Origin: Tissierellia bacterium
GTDB taxonomy: Bacteria; Bacillota; Clostridia; Tissierellales; Tepidimicrobiaceae
Direction of reading: 5' to 3'
Assembly: GCA_012839745.1 (NCBI GenBank)
Contig: DUMS01000002.1
Coordinates: 1-64,000, forward strand
Length of the DNA: 64,000 nt
Below the pieces are notes generated by a model, which was given only the letters and a program-made list of their open reading frames with translations, did not search any database and was not told the origin of the DNA. Made by a program: the position numbers and the translations under genes. How positions within the stretch are numbered: the first letter of the stretch is position 1; the number at the start of each line of letters is the position of its first letter. This document shows positions 29,701-37,889 of this stretch, one piece after another.

Positions 29701-29939
29701 TCCAATCCTTTAATTGCTTCTACATCATCCTTATTGAACCCCATAGTTGATATAAGGCGAAAATCCATAAGCCTGTAATGGTCAAAGTATTTATCTGCTG
29801 TAATCTTCATATCCGGTGCAGTAGCCTTTATTCCAGCAAAAAATCCTACACCTAAGGCTACAATCAATAATATGGACAGATATCTGCCCGGACTCTTTGT
29901 AATCTGCCTAAGCGTATCCTTCATTAGCGAACTTGTCAT
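26698..29939 (-). CDS. FtsX/MacB-like ABC permease with coiled-coil domain, split by a -1 frameshift
   Basis: This is the membrane subunit of the ABC system encoded just upstream. Translated as one chain it would be about 1080 residues: a first helix near 20-42, a MacB-type extracytoplasmic domain, a long Glu/Lys-rich coiled coil (about 270-480), then FtsX membrane segments in two blocks. Frame 0 begins at the ATG at 29939 (TAATG junction with the ATPase gene) and ends at a TGA at 28794-28796. The remainder continues in the -1 frame without a stop from the poly-A tract 28807-28813. That tract holds the heptamer A AAA AAG in the right phase, with an SD-like GAGG 7 nt upstream. It could be programmed frameshifting, slippage, mutation or a sequence error; the continuous homology-like structure shows that one protein was intended. 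Confidence 0.85.
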
Positions 29940-30643
29940 TACCACTCTATCCTTTCTACTGGAAGGGGATTTTTATTTATTTCCTCCGATTCCACTTTCC
30001 CGTTTTTTATTCTTATAACCTTGTCAGCCATAGGAGCAATGGCAAGATTATGAGTTACTATAACCACAGTCATTCCCCTTTCCCTGCAGGTATCCTGCAA
30101 TAGCTTCAATACAGATTTTCCCGTATTGTAATCAAGAGCTCCTGTAGGCTCATCACATAACAGCAGCTTTGGGTTCTTGGCCAGTGCTCTTGCTATGGAA
30201 ACCCTCTGCTGCTCTCCTCCTGAAAGTTGTGCTGGGAAGTTGTTTTTCCTGTCCTTAAGTCCCACCTGCTCCAAAACCATTTCAGGATCCAAAGGGTCTT
30301 TGCATATTTCAGCAGCCAGCTCTACATTTTCCAAAGCAGTTAAGTTCTGCACCAGATTATAAAACTGAAACACAAATCCTACATCATGCCTTCTATATGT
30401 AATAAGCTCCTTTGGAGAGTATTTCCCAATATCATTGTTATCAACAATCAAGCTTCCGCTGGTTGGAGAATCCATTCCTCCCAATATATTTAATACAGTG
30501 CTTTTACCAGCACCACTGGGTCCCAGAATCACCACAAATTGTCCCTTATCTATAGAAAAGGAAATGTTATTTAAAGCCTTTATTTCCACTTCTCCCATTT
30601 TATAAATTTTTGTAACATCTTTCATAATTATATATTCTTTCAT
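29939..30643 (-). CDS. ABC transporter ATP-binding protein (LolD/MacB type)
   Basis: This is the ATPase subunit for the permease downstream, 234 residues. Walker A is GPSGAGKS, the Q-loop VFQFYNLV, the signature [14 protein letters not shown], Walker [13 protein letters not shown] and the H-loop VTHN. This is the LolD/MacB/YknY-type pattern seen in exporters and lipoprotein-release systems rather than importers. No membrane-fusion protein is nearby, so it is of the FtsX-like Gram-positive type. Its stop shares a base with the permease ATG. Confidence 0.93.
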   Translation of the reverse strand: MKEYIIMKDVTKIYKMGEVEIKALNNISFSIDKGQFVVILGPSGAGKSTVLNILGGMDSPTSGSLIVDNNDIGKYSPKELITYRRHDVGFVFQFYNLVQNLTALENVELAAEICKDPLDPEMVLEQVGLKDRKNNFPAQLSGGEQQRVSIARALAKNPKLLLCDEPTGALDYNTGKSVLKLLQDTCRERGMTVVIVTHNLAIAPMADKVIRIKNGKVESEEINKNPLPVERIEW

Positions 30644-30822
30644 GCTCTACATCCTTCCATCAAATGTTGATAAATATCATCTTAAAGTATTATTTTATAA
30701 TATTGATTTTTATATTTCCAGCATGTATTTATATATAAATTTAATATTGTTTTATTGGTATTTTTTATACTAATTTGGGTATTTATAAAATTAATCTATA
30801 ATGAATTAAGGGGTGGTTTAGT

Positions 30823-31074
30823 GTGGAAAAGATAATAGGAATTGAGTATTGTACTTCTTGAGGATATTTAGGAAGAGCAGTTGCTCTTTGTCAAAAACTT
30901 TTGGATGAACACAAGAACAATATCAACAAAGTTATACTTGTTCCATCAAGCGGCGGAGTATTTGAAGTTACAATGAATGGAGAATCTGTATTTTCAAAGA
31001 AGGAACTAGGAAGATTCCCTGAGGAAAATGAAGTAGAAGACAAAATCAGAAAGCTTATGGAAAAAATGTCCTAA
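30823..31074 (+). CDS. SelW-like (Rdx family) selenoprotein with CxxU motif
   Basis: This is an 83-residue selenoprotein of the Rdx/SelW thioredoxin-like family, a small thiol-redox protein without an established bacterial function. From the GTG at 30823 (AAGGGGTGG upstream) the frame reads EKIIGIEYCTS, an in-frame TGA at 30859-30861, then GYLGRAVALCQKLL and a continuous open frame to TAA. The TGA falls exactly in the second redox position of a CxxC-type motif (Cys10-x-x-Sec13), as expected for SelW homologues. A hairpin with GU in its loop follows the TGA at SECIS distance. A strong terminator follows the gene, so it is a complete single-gene unit. Standard gene callers stop at the TGA. Confidence 0.88.
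30873..30888 (+). promoter_or_regulatory. Candidate bacterial SECIS of the SelW-like gene
   Basis: A perfect 6-bp stem (AAGAGC with GCTCTT) and an AGTT loop begin 11 nt after the UGA codon. This matches the position and the loop G-U typical of SelB-recognised bacterial SECIS elements. Confidence 0.65.
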
Positions 31075-31112
31075 AGGAAGAGCCATTAAGCTCTTTCTTT
31101 AGGATATTTTTA
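31070..31112 (+). terminator. Terminator of the SelW-like gene
   Basis: A 14-bp stem with one G-U pair (31070-31103), overlapping the stop codon, is followed by a T-rich run. Confidence 0.85.
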
Positions 31113-31220
31113 TTTTCACCCCCATTTCTTTCACCCTTTTCCTGTTTTGCAATTCCTCTACCCTCATATGAAACTTCTACAGATGTTTTTTTTCATAAAC
31201 AAAAATCATTGAAAACCTTA

Positions 31221-31249
31221 TTGACAAAATACATATATTGTTATATAGT
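31221..31249 (+). promoter_or_regulatory. Sigma-A promoter of the GntR/ABC operon, with candidate operator
   Basis: TTGACA (31221-31226), a 17-bp spacer and TATAGT (31244-31249) form a near-consensus promoter. Directly downstream (about 31247-31266) AGTTA and TAACT form a dyad that could be the operator for the GntR repressor encoded next (inference). Confidence 0.8.
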
Positions 31250-31296
31250 TAATTACACAAGTAACTAACTTACTAACCTATGGAGGAGGTGGCCAA

Positions 31297-31674
31297 TTGC
31301 TTGACATCAATTCAGATAAATCAATATATATACAGATAGCTGAGATTATTGAAAACGAAATACTGTCCGGAAATCTAAAGGAAGAGGACCAAGCACCTTC
31401 CACAAATCAGTTTGCTAAGGTCTATCAGATCAATCCTGCAACAGCAAGAAAAGGGCTCAATATATTGGTAGATGAAGAAATACTCTATAAGAAAAGGGGG
31501 CTTGGCATGTTTGTATCAAAGGGAGCCAGAGAAAAAATATTAAAAAAAAGGCAAAGGGCTTTCTTTCAGGAAGTATTGCCTAAGGTAATAGACGAGGCTA
31601 AAAGGCTTGAAATACCCATAGATGAATTAATAGAAAATATTAAAAGTCGTGAAGGAGGAAATAAGGTTGATTGA
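31297..31674 (+). CDS. YtrA-type GntR family transcriptional regulator
   Basis: This is a short GntR regulator of 125 residues: a winged helix at about 5-75 (the LPSTNQFAK-like APSTNQFAKVYQINPATARKG section is its recognition region) and a short helical tail instead of a large effector domain, as in YtrA. Such proteins usually repress their own operon with an adjacent ABC transporter and respond to envelope antibiotics. The start is a TTG at 31297 after a long GGAGGAGGTGG. Its stop overlaps the ABC ATPase start by 8 bp. Confidence 0.9.
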   Translation: MLDINSDKSIYIQIAEIIENEILSGNLKEEDQAPSTNQFAKVYQINPATARKGLNILVDEEILYKKRGLGMFVSKGAREKILKKRQRAFFQEVLPKVIDEAKRLEIPIDELIENIKSREGGNKVD

Positions 31675-32551
31675 AATAAAAAATCTTTATAAATCCTATG
31701 GCAAAACAGAGGTCTTAAAGGGCATTAATTTAAACTTAGAAGAAAATAAAATATATGGACTTCTTGGAAGAAATGGAGATGGAAAAACCACCCTGTTAAA
31801 CATTATTTCCAATCAAATACGCAAAACAAGTGGTGAAGTTAAGCTGTATGGAGAGAATGTGTTTGAAAACCCCAAACAGGTAAAGAATATATGTATTGTA
31901 AAGGACAGCGGATTTGGCATGGAGGAAATTAAGGTAAAGAAAATATTTGAAGCCGCCAGAATGCTTTATAAAAACTGGGACGAGGAATACAAAAACCAAC
32001 TGGTGAAAGAGTTTGACCTAAATGTAAGAAAGAAATACAATAAGCTTTCCAGAGGCAATCAAACAAAGGTGGGGCTTATTGTGGGATTGGCATCAAGAGC
32101 AAAGCTGACAATATTTGATGAGCCTTCCTTGGGATTGGATGCTGCTACCAGATATAAATTCTACAATCTACTTTTAGAGGATTTCGAGAATAATCCAAGA
32201 ACAATAATAATATCAACACATTTAATTGATGAGGTTGCAAATCTGTTTGAAGAAGTAATAATACTAAAGGATGGTCAGGTTTACATTAAGGATGAGGTTG
32301 CAAATATATTAAAGAAGGGCTATTTCTTGAATGGAAAGGAAGAGAACATTATTCCAGTCATAAGGAACAAGAACATAATCCATAGGGAAGAATTCGGCAA
32401 CTCCATAATTATAGGCATTTTCGATGACTTAGATGAAAGAGAAAAATCAATGCTAAGGCAAAACAATGTGGAAATAAGCCAAATACCACTACAGAAACTG
32501 TTCATATACCTGACAGAAAATCCATATAAAGGAGGGCATGTTTATGAGTAG
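31667..32551 (+). CDS. ABC transporter ATP-binding protein (YtrB-like)
   Basis: This is a 294-residue ATPase of the multidrug/antibiotic-export type. Walker A is GRNGDGKT, the signature is LSRGNQTK and Walker B is LTIFDEPSLGLD, followed by STHLID. The SRGN form of the signature departs from SGGQ but is common in YtrB-like proteins. The TTG at 31667 is chosen because GAAGGAGG lies about 10 bases upstream; a GTG at 31649 would overlap that site. The C-terminal 80 residues form the usual accessory domain. It is coupled to its neighbours on both sides. Confidence 0.9.
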   Translation: MIEIKNLYKSYGKTEVLKGINLNLEENKIYGLLGRNGDGKTTLLNIISNQIRKTSGEVKLYGENVFENPKQVKNICIVKDSGFGMEEIKVKKIFEAARMLYKNWDEEYKNQLVKEFDLNVRKKYNKLSRGNQTKVGLIVGLASRAKLTIFDEPSLGLDAATRYKFYNLLLEDFENNPRTIIISTHLIDEVANLFEEVIILKDGQVYIKDEVANILKKGYFLNGKEENIIPVIRNKNIIHREEFGNSIIIGIFDDLDEREKSMLRQNNVEISQIPLQKLFIYLTENPYKGGHVYE

Positions 32552-33251
32552 CCAGAAAAGAATCATAAAATATCAGCTGAATGAAGCATTTAAAGCTTTG
32601 GCCGTATTCTGGGGAATACTTCTATTGGTAGATGTATTAGGCTTTATTGGTAATATATACTATAACAATATGTGGACCTTTGGAATACATGCAAGTACAA
32701 AAATATCCATTGTTGGAGGAAATACCGTTGCTATTTTTATATTCTTTATAGTCTATTGCTATACTCGATACTATGAAGACTTTCCAATAGCCATATGCCT
32801 TAGTGTAACCCGTGGGGATTATTTTAAATCAGTGGTTCTGGAAAACATTATAGTATCATTTTTCGTAGCCTTGATAGAAGGAATTCTTTTAAAAATTGAG
32901 CCTTATGTTATAAGCGCTGCCGGATCAACTCCGCTTCAGGATTTTTCAATATTTAACACTAAAACTGATAGCTTAATATATATAGTATTGGTCATGTTCA
33001 TAGCTTTTTTCATTAATGTATCATTCTGGACCCTGGTTGCAGCTTTAAACTATAAATTTGGATACAGGTTCTGGATTGCCATATCAGCACTGTTTGTTCT
33101 ATTCATATTCATGCTGAACTCAGGAACCTTGAATTTCCTCGATACCATATTTTCTAAGAGATGGCTATTCTTTGGAGTATTAACTGTTGCCTGCAATGTG
33201 GCAAGCTATTATATAACATTAAATACCAATGTTAAACATAGAGTAGGGTAA
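32544..33251 (+). CDS. ABC transporter membrane subunit (YtrC/D-like)
   Basis: This is a 235-residue membrane protein with about six hydrophobic segments and no recognisable solute-binding domain. Its position after a YtrA-type regulator and an ABC ATPase makes it the permease of the system. I chose the second ATG (32544) because GGAGG lies eight bases upstream; the first ATG (32538) is too close. The substrate is unknown. It is the last gene of the operon and meets hcp tail to tail. Confidence 0.8.
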   Translation: MSSQKRIIKYQLNEAFKALAVFWGILLLVDVLGFIGNIYYNNMWTFGIHASTKISIVGGNTVAIFIFFIVYCYTRYYEDFPIAICLSVTRGDYFKSVVLENIIVSFFVALIEGILLKIEPYVISAAGSTPLQDFSIFNTKTDSLIYIVLVMFIAFFINVSFWTLVAALNYKFGYRFWIAISALFVLFIFMLNSGTLNFLDTIFSKRWLFFGVLTVACNVASYYITLNTNVKHRVG

Positions 33252-33281
33252 TAAAAAAAGGGGCCCCTGAGGGCTCCCTTA
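33252..33281 (-). terminator. Terminator of hcp
   Basis: On the minus strand, a GC-rich stem (AAGGGAGCCC paired with GGGCCCCTT, one bulge) is followed by seven T residues. It may also stop the converging ABC operon. Confidence 0.85.
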
Positions 33282-33291
33282 ATTATCCATA

Positions 33292-34950
33292 TTAAGCTTC
33301 CATGAACATCTTTATATCGTCTTCAACGTTTGAAATGGTTCCTATTCCGAATTTTTCCACCAATACCTTGGCTACATTTGGTGACAGGAATCCTGGCAGT
33401 GTTGGTCCCAGGTGGATGTTCTTTACTCCCAGGTATAACAATGCCAACAATACTATTACAGCTTTCTGTTCATACCATGCAATGTTGTATGCAATTGGCA
33501 GGTCATTTATATCTTCCAGTCCAAATACTTCCTTTAGTTTCAATGCTATTAATGCCAATGAATATGAGTCATTGCATTGCCCTGCGTCCAATACTCTTGG
33601 AATTCCATTTATATCTCCCAGGTTCAGCTTGTTGTATTTGTATTTAGCACATCCTGCTGTAAGAATTACTGTATCTTTTGGCAGAGCCTTGGCAAATTCT
33701 GTATAGTAGTTTCTTTGCTTCATTCTTCCATCGCAGCCTGCCATTACGAAGAATTTCCTGATTGCTCCTGATTTAACTGCTTCCACTATCTTGTCAGCTA
33801 AAGCAAATACTTGAGCATGAGCAAATCCTCCAATAATCTTGCCTGTTTCTATTTGAGTTGGTGGTGGAAGCTTCTTTGCATGTTCAATTATTTCTGAGAA
33901 ATCCTTTGGCTTGCCATCTACTCTATCTGGGATATGCTTAAATCCTGGATATCCTGTGGAGTTTGTTGTATATACTCTATCAGCATATGTTTCCTTTGGT
34001 GGTACCAGGCAATTTGTTGTAAATAGAATTGGTCCATTGAACTTTTCAAACTCTTCTCTTTGTTTCCACCATGCATTACCATAGTTCCCTACAAAGTGTT
34101 TATATTTCTTAAATGCTGGATAGTAGTGAGCTGGCAGCATTTCACCGTGTGTATATACATCTACTCCAGTACCTTCTGTTTGAATTAGCAGCTCTTCCAG
34201 GTCTCTCAAATCATGACCTGATACTAATATTGCAGGATTGTTTCTGGTTCCGATGTTTACTTCTGTAATCTCTGGGTTTCCGTAGGTTGATGTATTTGCT
34301 TTATCTAAAAGTGCCATTACCTTAACGCCGTATTCCCCGGTTTTCATTGTCAAGTTAATCAGGTCCTCTACAGTCAGGCTATCGTCCATTGTAGCTGCCA
34401 AAGCCTTTCTCATGAACTTGGCAATTTCCGGATCACTATATCCAAGGTTATCTGCATGTTCTGCGTAAGCAGCCATACCCTTTAGTCCGTAAGTAATAAG
34501 CTCTCTTAATGAGCGGATGTCTTCATCCTTTGTAGCCAATACTCCAACTCTTTCCTTATCGTTATTTGCCTTATATACTATTTCATCATCTGAATTAACT
34601 GAGAAAGTAGCAGCATCCTTCAGGTTGCTTAAATCTACTCCTCTTTCCATCAGGTTTGCCTTAATCTCGTCTCTCAGTTTAAGTCCTTCTTTAATCTTCT
34701 TTAAAAATCTTTCCTTATCAAAGTTTGCATTTGTAATTGTCATAAACAGACCATCCATTATGAATCTATCCAGACCAGGTACTTCATATCCAATTTCGTC
34801 AGCTTTTACACCTACCTCTGAAATACCCTTTAGTGTATAGATCATTAAGTCCTGTAAGTTTGCCAGGTCTGCTGTCTTACCGCAAACACCTACTTTTGTG
34901 CAGCCTTTTCCTCCTGCAGTTTCCTGACATTGATAACAAAACATAGACAT
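33292..34950 (-). CDS. hcp: Hydroxylamine reductase / hybrid cluster protein, class I
   Basis: Hcp carries a [4Fe-4S] and a hybrid Fe-S-O cluster and reduces hydroxylamine or nitric oxide; it defends anaerobes against nitrosative stress. The 552-residue protein has the class I N-terminal cysteine pattern Cx2Cx8Cx5C (Cys5, 8, 17, 23). Hybrid-cluster ligands appear in [11 protein letters not shown], the FTTNCLVPP and AGCDGR regions, and [11 protein letters not shown]. The ATG follows AAGGGGG. Upstream lies a GTAAC-N4-GTTAC dyad, suited to a CRP/FNR-type regulator such as HcpR. No hcr reductase gene is adjacent. Confidence 0.97.
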   Translation of the reverse strand: MSMFCYQCQETAGGKGCTKVGVCGKTADLANLQDLMIYTLKGISEVGVKADEIGYEVPGLDRFIMDGLFMTITNANFDKERFLKKIKEGLKLRDEIKANLMERGVDLSNLKDAATFSVNSDDEIVYKANNDKERVGVLATKDEDIRSLRELITYGLKGMAAYAEHADNLGYSDPEIAKFMRKALAATMDDSLTVEDLINLTMKTGEYGVKVMALLDKANTSTYGNPEITEVNIGTRNNPAILVSGHDLRDLEELLIQTEGTGVDVYTHGEMLPAHYYPAFKKYKHFVGNYGNAWWKQREEFEKFNGPILFTTNCLVPPKETYADRVYTTNSTGYPGFKHIPDRVDGKPKDFSEIIEHAKKLPPPTQIETGKIIGGFAHAQVFALADKIVEAVKSGAIRKFFVMAGCDGRMKQRNYYTEFAKALPKDTVILTAGCAKYKYNKLNLGDINGIPRVLDAGQCNDSYSLALIALKLKEVFGLEDINDLPIAYNIAWYEQKAVIVLLALLYLGVKNIHLGPTLPGFLSPNVAKVLVEKFGIGTISNVEDDIKMFMEA

Positions 34951-35014
34951 GACTTTTAAACCCCCTTGTTTCTTATTGATGATTATATTTTATTATTTAA
35001 TTCCTACTAAATCT

Positions 35015-35028
35015 GTAACATATGTTAC
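35015..35028 (-). promoter_or_regulatory. CRP/FNR-type operator upstream of hcp (HcpR-like)
   Basis: The perfect 14-bp dyad GTAACATATGTTAC is centred 32 bp upstream of a -10-like TAAAAT (34987-34992) on the hcp strand, the spacing of a class II activator site near -41.5. A second hexamer, TATAAT (34982-34987), is 37 bp away. The sequence is seen; the identity of the regulator is inferred. Confidence 0.7.
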
Positions 35029-35051
35029 GGGGGCAAAAAATTTCAGTCTTA

Positions 35052-35537
35052 TTATTTTATTCTTAATACCATCCTTGTTGTTTCAAGCTTATGACCAAAA
35101 AAGTCCTCTTCTATATTACCTACTGTTTCAAAATTTTTTGCCTTTTAAAATTCCTTGCCAATAATATTTTTAGACTCCACGCTAACTAATACTTTTCTGG
35201 GAGAAAGCTCTTCTATTCCCTGCTTTAACAGCTTTGAACCAATACCTTTTCTTTGGAACTCCGGAAGCAAATATATAGCTGCCAACTCTACTTCACCATT
35301 ATCTTTCAAATTAGAAAAATTGGCAAAACCAACTACTTGTCAGTTAACCTCTGCAACGTAAAAAGGTGATGTTTCTAATCGCTTTTTCAAGGTATCCCTG
35401 CTATATGCCATAGACAGAAATCTATCCTGTATTTCAATGGGAATGATACCATCATATGTATGATGCCAGCTTTTAATTGCAATTTCCTTAACAGTATCTA
35501 TATCTGTCAGTTTCATTTTTCTAATAACCACAGCCAT
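35052..35537 (-). pseudogene. GNAT family N-acetyltransferase with two in-frame stops
   Basis: One frame of 162 codons from the ATG at 35537 encodes a complete GNAT fold: the N-terminal MAVVIRKMKLTDIDTVKEIA, YVAEVN, then a TGA (35340-35342), QVVGFANFSN, the acetyl-CoA loop LLPEFQRKGIGSKLL, VSVESKN, a TAA (35145-35147) and a normal C-terminal strand ending at 35052. The TGA replaces what is normally Gly (GGA to TGA) and the TAA replaces an aromatic position, so both look like point nonsense mutations. The substrate before decay is unknown. Confidence 0.9.
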
Positions 35538-35642
35538 TTGCTCACCTCCAAGGATTTTTTACATATATGCCAATTGTTTTTGTGTTTAAACCTTTATTTC
35601 ATAATATGACAGTAAAATCTGATAAATCAAATATTCCAATGC

Positions 35643-35675
35643 AAAAAGCATAAAAGCTGGCATTAAAGCCAGCTT
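35643..35675 (-). terminator. Terminator of the zinc-ribbon gene
   Basis: On the minus strand, an 8-bp stem AAGCTGGC with its complement and a 6-nt loop is followed by TTATGCTTTTT. Confidence 0.78.
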
Positions 35676-35691
35676 AGTTAACAATTTGCGA

Positions 35692-35934
35692 TTAATAGTC
35701 CTTTCCAGCAGCCATTACATTTTTTGGGTCAAAGGCATGACATGGAGTAACTCCATATACCATCCCGCATTTAGGGCACTTTGCTTCATGGGTTTCCATT
35801 GTAAACTCCTCTCCGCATTCCTCACATTTTATATCAAGGGGCATTATCATAGGCTGTTTTGCAAACCCCATCATCCTTATTTTATCCACTACCTGCTTGC
35901 CATTTTCAAATTTACCTGAACATCCTTCATGCAT
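35692..35934 (-). CDS. Small zinc-ribbon protein (80 aa)
   Basis: This 80-residue protein has two CxxC knuckles, CEECGEEF and CPKCGMVYG, which form a zinc ribbon, and a further Cys-His at VTPCHAF. Its N-terminal part has EGCSG. I do not recognise a characterised family; similar small ribbons occur in Clostridia without known function. The ATG at 35934 is preferred because AAAGGAT lies at proper distance; an in-frame ATG nine bases earlier has none. It lies between two elements of repetitive DNA. Confidence 0.8.
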   Translation of the reverse strand: MHEGCSGKFENGKQVVDKIRMMGFAKQPMIMPLDIKCEECGEEFTMETHEAKCPKCGMVYGVTPCHAFDPKNVMAAGKDY

Positions 35935-35989
35935 TTTTATCATCCTTTCATTATGATAAATTTTAACTAGTTTTTATTATATTTATTAA

Positions 35990-36088
35990 ATATACTTACA
36001 AACAAGAAACTACCACTCCAGAATTTATAAAGTATGCAAATCTTTCAAATCTTTCCGAAGCCAGTTCTTATCGCTGCAAATATACTTC
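35990..36088. repeat. Degenerate, internally deleted copy of the 13.6-kb MITE-like element
   Basis: Read on the plus strand, this 99-bp stretch matches the minus strand of 13643-13814 at both ends: TATACTTACAAA, CCACTCCA and AAGTATG on the left; CAAATCTTTCCGAAG, CAG, TCTTATC and AAATAT on the right. The central hairpin is missing. Its own ends are still imperfect inverted repeats. Confidence 0.6.
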
Positions 36089-36105
36089 TAGTCACTGAAA
36101 AAACC

Positions 36106-36174
36106 AGACATGAGAACCGTCCCCTCTGCACCCTCTGCACTAAAACAAGACAAAAGAACCGTCCCTTTTGCACC
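36106..36174. repeat. Two direct copies of a REP-like 27-mer (GAACCGTCCC core)
   Basis: Copies lie at 36106-36132 and 36148-36174, 42 bp apart. They share AGACA, GAACCGTCCC and TGCACC and differ at five positions. GACAAAAGAACCGTCCC-type repeats are common in Clostridia, often near RAYT/transposase_17 genes; none is visible here. The second copy ends two bases before the stop codon of the ABC ATPase gene. Confidence 0.65.
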
Positions 36175-36175
36175 T

Positions 36176-37183
36176 TTATATTGAATCGATTATGAGCCCT
36201 ATTCTTAAATCATTTCTCATTTTTTGAATTATGCTGTCCATCCTTTCCAGCTCTTCCAATACCTTTTTTTCCTCTTTGCTTGTTTCTATGATTTTATCTA
36301 TTCCTCCGTTTTTGATTACAATCCTTTTATCTGCCATAAGGGCTAGTATAGGGTCATGGGTTGCTATGAGGACTATCTTGTCGCTGGAAACCAATAGGTT
36401 TAATGCCTTTTTCCTATCTATTCCTGCATTTTCTATTTCATCTATCAGCACTATTGGTGAGGAGCTTAATATTGCTGTATCCGCAATCATAAGGGCTCTG
36501 GATTGACCACCGCTTAGGCTTGTTATCTGGGAATTTAGGTCAAATTTCTCCCCTGATAGATTATTTGCTGCTTCTATTATCTCCTTTATCACTTCCTCTT
36601 CCCTTTCTACCATCCTGCTCTGAGCATGTAGTTTCAAAAACTCATATACTGTTAGATCCATTACGAAATTCATATTCTGTGATAGCTGAGCCACCAGCTT
36701 ATTGTTGGAGGAAAATCTCCACTTCATATCAGGAACTTCTCCATTTATGAGGATTCTCCTCTTTGTAGGCGTATCCCCTTGAGCAGCCCATTCAATATCT
36801 GCCAAAAGCCTGCTCTTTCCTGAACCTGTAGGACCAACTATGGATACTATTTCTGATTTCCTAATGGTAAACTCTTCAAAGTTCTCCTTCTTTCCGCTTT
36901 TATCCGTTCCAGCTACAATGGTAAGGGATTCAATGCCCCGATCCTCTTCAAGTCCCAAAAATTCTATCATCTGAGATATATATTCCAGCAATCCTTCTCT
37001 AATGCCCTTTATATCTATTCCCCACTCTTCAATTTCCTCTTCTGAGAAATGATTCAGGTATTCATCGAAGGTACTGTTTTCAAATCCTTCCACATCTAGC
37101 CTGTTTTCTTCAAAATAGTTTATTACAAAAGGGTATTTCTGCTGCAATTCCTTCAGCGTGAGAGCATTCAAAATGTTATTCAT
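36176..37183 (-). CDS. Soluble ABC ATPase with N-terminal helical (DUF1858/ScdA_N-like) domain
   Basis: This is a protein of about 335 residues and the third gene of an uncharacterised operon. Residues 1-75 form an acidic helical domain (LTLKELQQKYPFVINYFEEN...) that resembles ScdA_N/DUF1858 domains in spacing, though I cannot confirm the family. An ABC ATPase follows: Walker A GPTGSGKS (120-127, counted from the GTG at 37192), signature LSGGQ (226-230), Walker B IVLIDEIE and H-loop THD. There is no membrane segment. I prefer the ATG at 37183, which has AGGTG at normal distance. It overlaps the GTPase gene by 8 bp. Its tail after the H-loop forms a coiled coil. Function is unknown; metal or cofactor handling is inferred from the neighbours. 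Confidence 0.85.
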   Translation of the reverse strand: MNNILNALTLKELQQKYPFVINYFEENRLDVEGFENSTFDEYLNHFSEEEIEEWGIDIKGIREGLLEYISQMIEFLGLEEDRGIESLTIVAGTDKSGKKENFEEFTIRKSEIVSIVGPTGSGKSRLLADIEWAAQGDTPTKRRILINGEVPDMKWRFSSNNKLVAQLSQNMNFVMDLTVYEFLKLHAQSRMVEREEEVIKEIIEAANNLSGEKFDLNSQITSLSGGQSRALMIADTAILSSSPIVLIDEIENAGIDRKKALNLLVSSDKIVLIATHDPILALMADKRIVIKNGGIDKIIETSKEEKKVLEELERMDSIIQKMRNDLRIGLIIDSI

Positions 37184-37877
37184 ATTCATCACCTAATTTT
37201 ATCTTTCTTACGTTTCCCATCTGATAGTCTTCACCTATCCTTGTTTCACCCAAGCAGTAGGAGCATAAGGCTGAAGGCATTGGGAATCTTAGGCTTTCTC
37301 CCTGAACTGTTTCTATGTCCTCCTCTTCATTATACAATAATGTGCTTAGCTCAAAGGCTCCCTGACCCGTCAGCCCGTTTATATGGAGGGTAATAGCTTT
37401 TGGATTTACTGAATTAACCCTGGATGCAAATACCTCCCGTTCTGCCTGGCTGACAATATCTCCCTTTGTGATTACCACTATATCAGCAGCTTTCAGCATT
37501 GGCCCAATTTTCTTTGGAGTGTTTATTCCTGATAGATTATCTATTACACATACAGATTTAATACTTCTTATATATGGAGAGCACCTGTTGCAAAGCCCCG
37601 CTGATTCTGTAATTAATAAATCAAGATTTTTCTTTCTTCCCCACTTTACTACTTCTTCTATATTGCTTACAAAATAGTGGTCTGGGCAAAGGGACCCAGA
37701 CAATCCTTTTTTCACTGGAATACCTGCTTTTTCATACAACAGGTCATCATCTGTATATAAGCAGTCAAATTTAACTACCCCTACAGATAGTCCCCTATCC
37801 TTAAATGCTTCTATTACCTTCAATATTACAGAGGTCTTCCCGGATGATGGAGGGCCTGATACTGTTACTAAATTCAT
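37176..37877 (-). CDS. HypB/UreG/CobW-like P-loop GTPase with CxxC motifs
   Basis: This is a 233-residue SIMIBI-type nucleotide hydrolase. Walker A is GPPSSGKT (8-15), a Walker B-like DLLITESAG is at 86-94 and TKGD (138-141) stands at the NKxD position. Four cysteines form two pairs, CNRC (96-99) and CSYC (205-208), with extra Cys39 and Cys64, which suggests binding of a metal or Fe-S cluster. HypB and UreG relatives insert Ni; CobW relatives serve Co or Zn enzymes. No nickel enzyme gene is nearby. It is the middle gene of the operon, 12 bp after the binding-protein gene. Start ATG at 37877 after GAGGTGAT. Confidence 0.85.
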   Translation of the reverse strand: MNLVTVSGPPSSGKTSVILKVIEAFKDRGLSVGVVKFDCLYTDDDLLYEKAGIPVKKGLSGSLCPDHYFVSNIEEVVKWGRKKNLDLLITESAGLCNRCSPYIRSIKSVCVIDNLSGINTPKKIGPMLKAADIVVITKGDIVSQAEREVFASRVNSVNPKAITLHINGLTGQGAFELSTLLYNEEEDIETVQGESLRFPMPSALCSYCLGETRIGEDYQMGNVRKIKLGDEYE

Positions 37878-37889
37878 ATATATCACCTC

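Noticed and set aside
31282..31299. Alternative out-of-frame TTG start for the GntR regulator
   Set aside because: A second TTG at 31301 is not in frame with the regulator. The TTG at 31297 has the correct frame and a strong ribosome site.
35340..35342. TGA in the GNAT gene as a third selenocysteine
   Set aside because: The residue replaced is Gly in a non-catalytic strand, I see no convincing SECIS-like hairpin, and a TAA interrupts the same frame further on.
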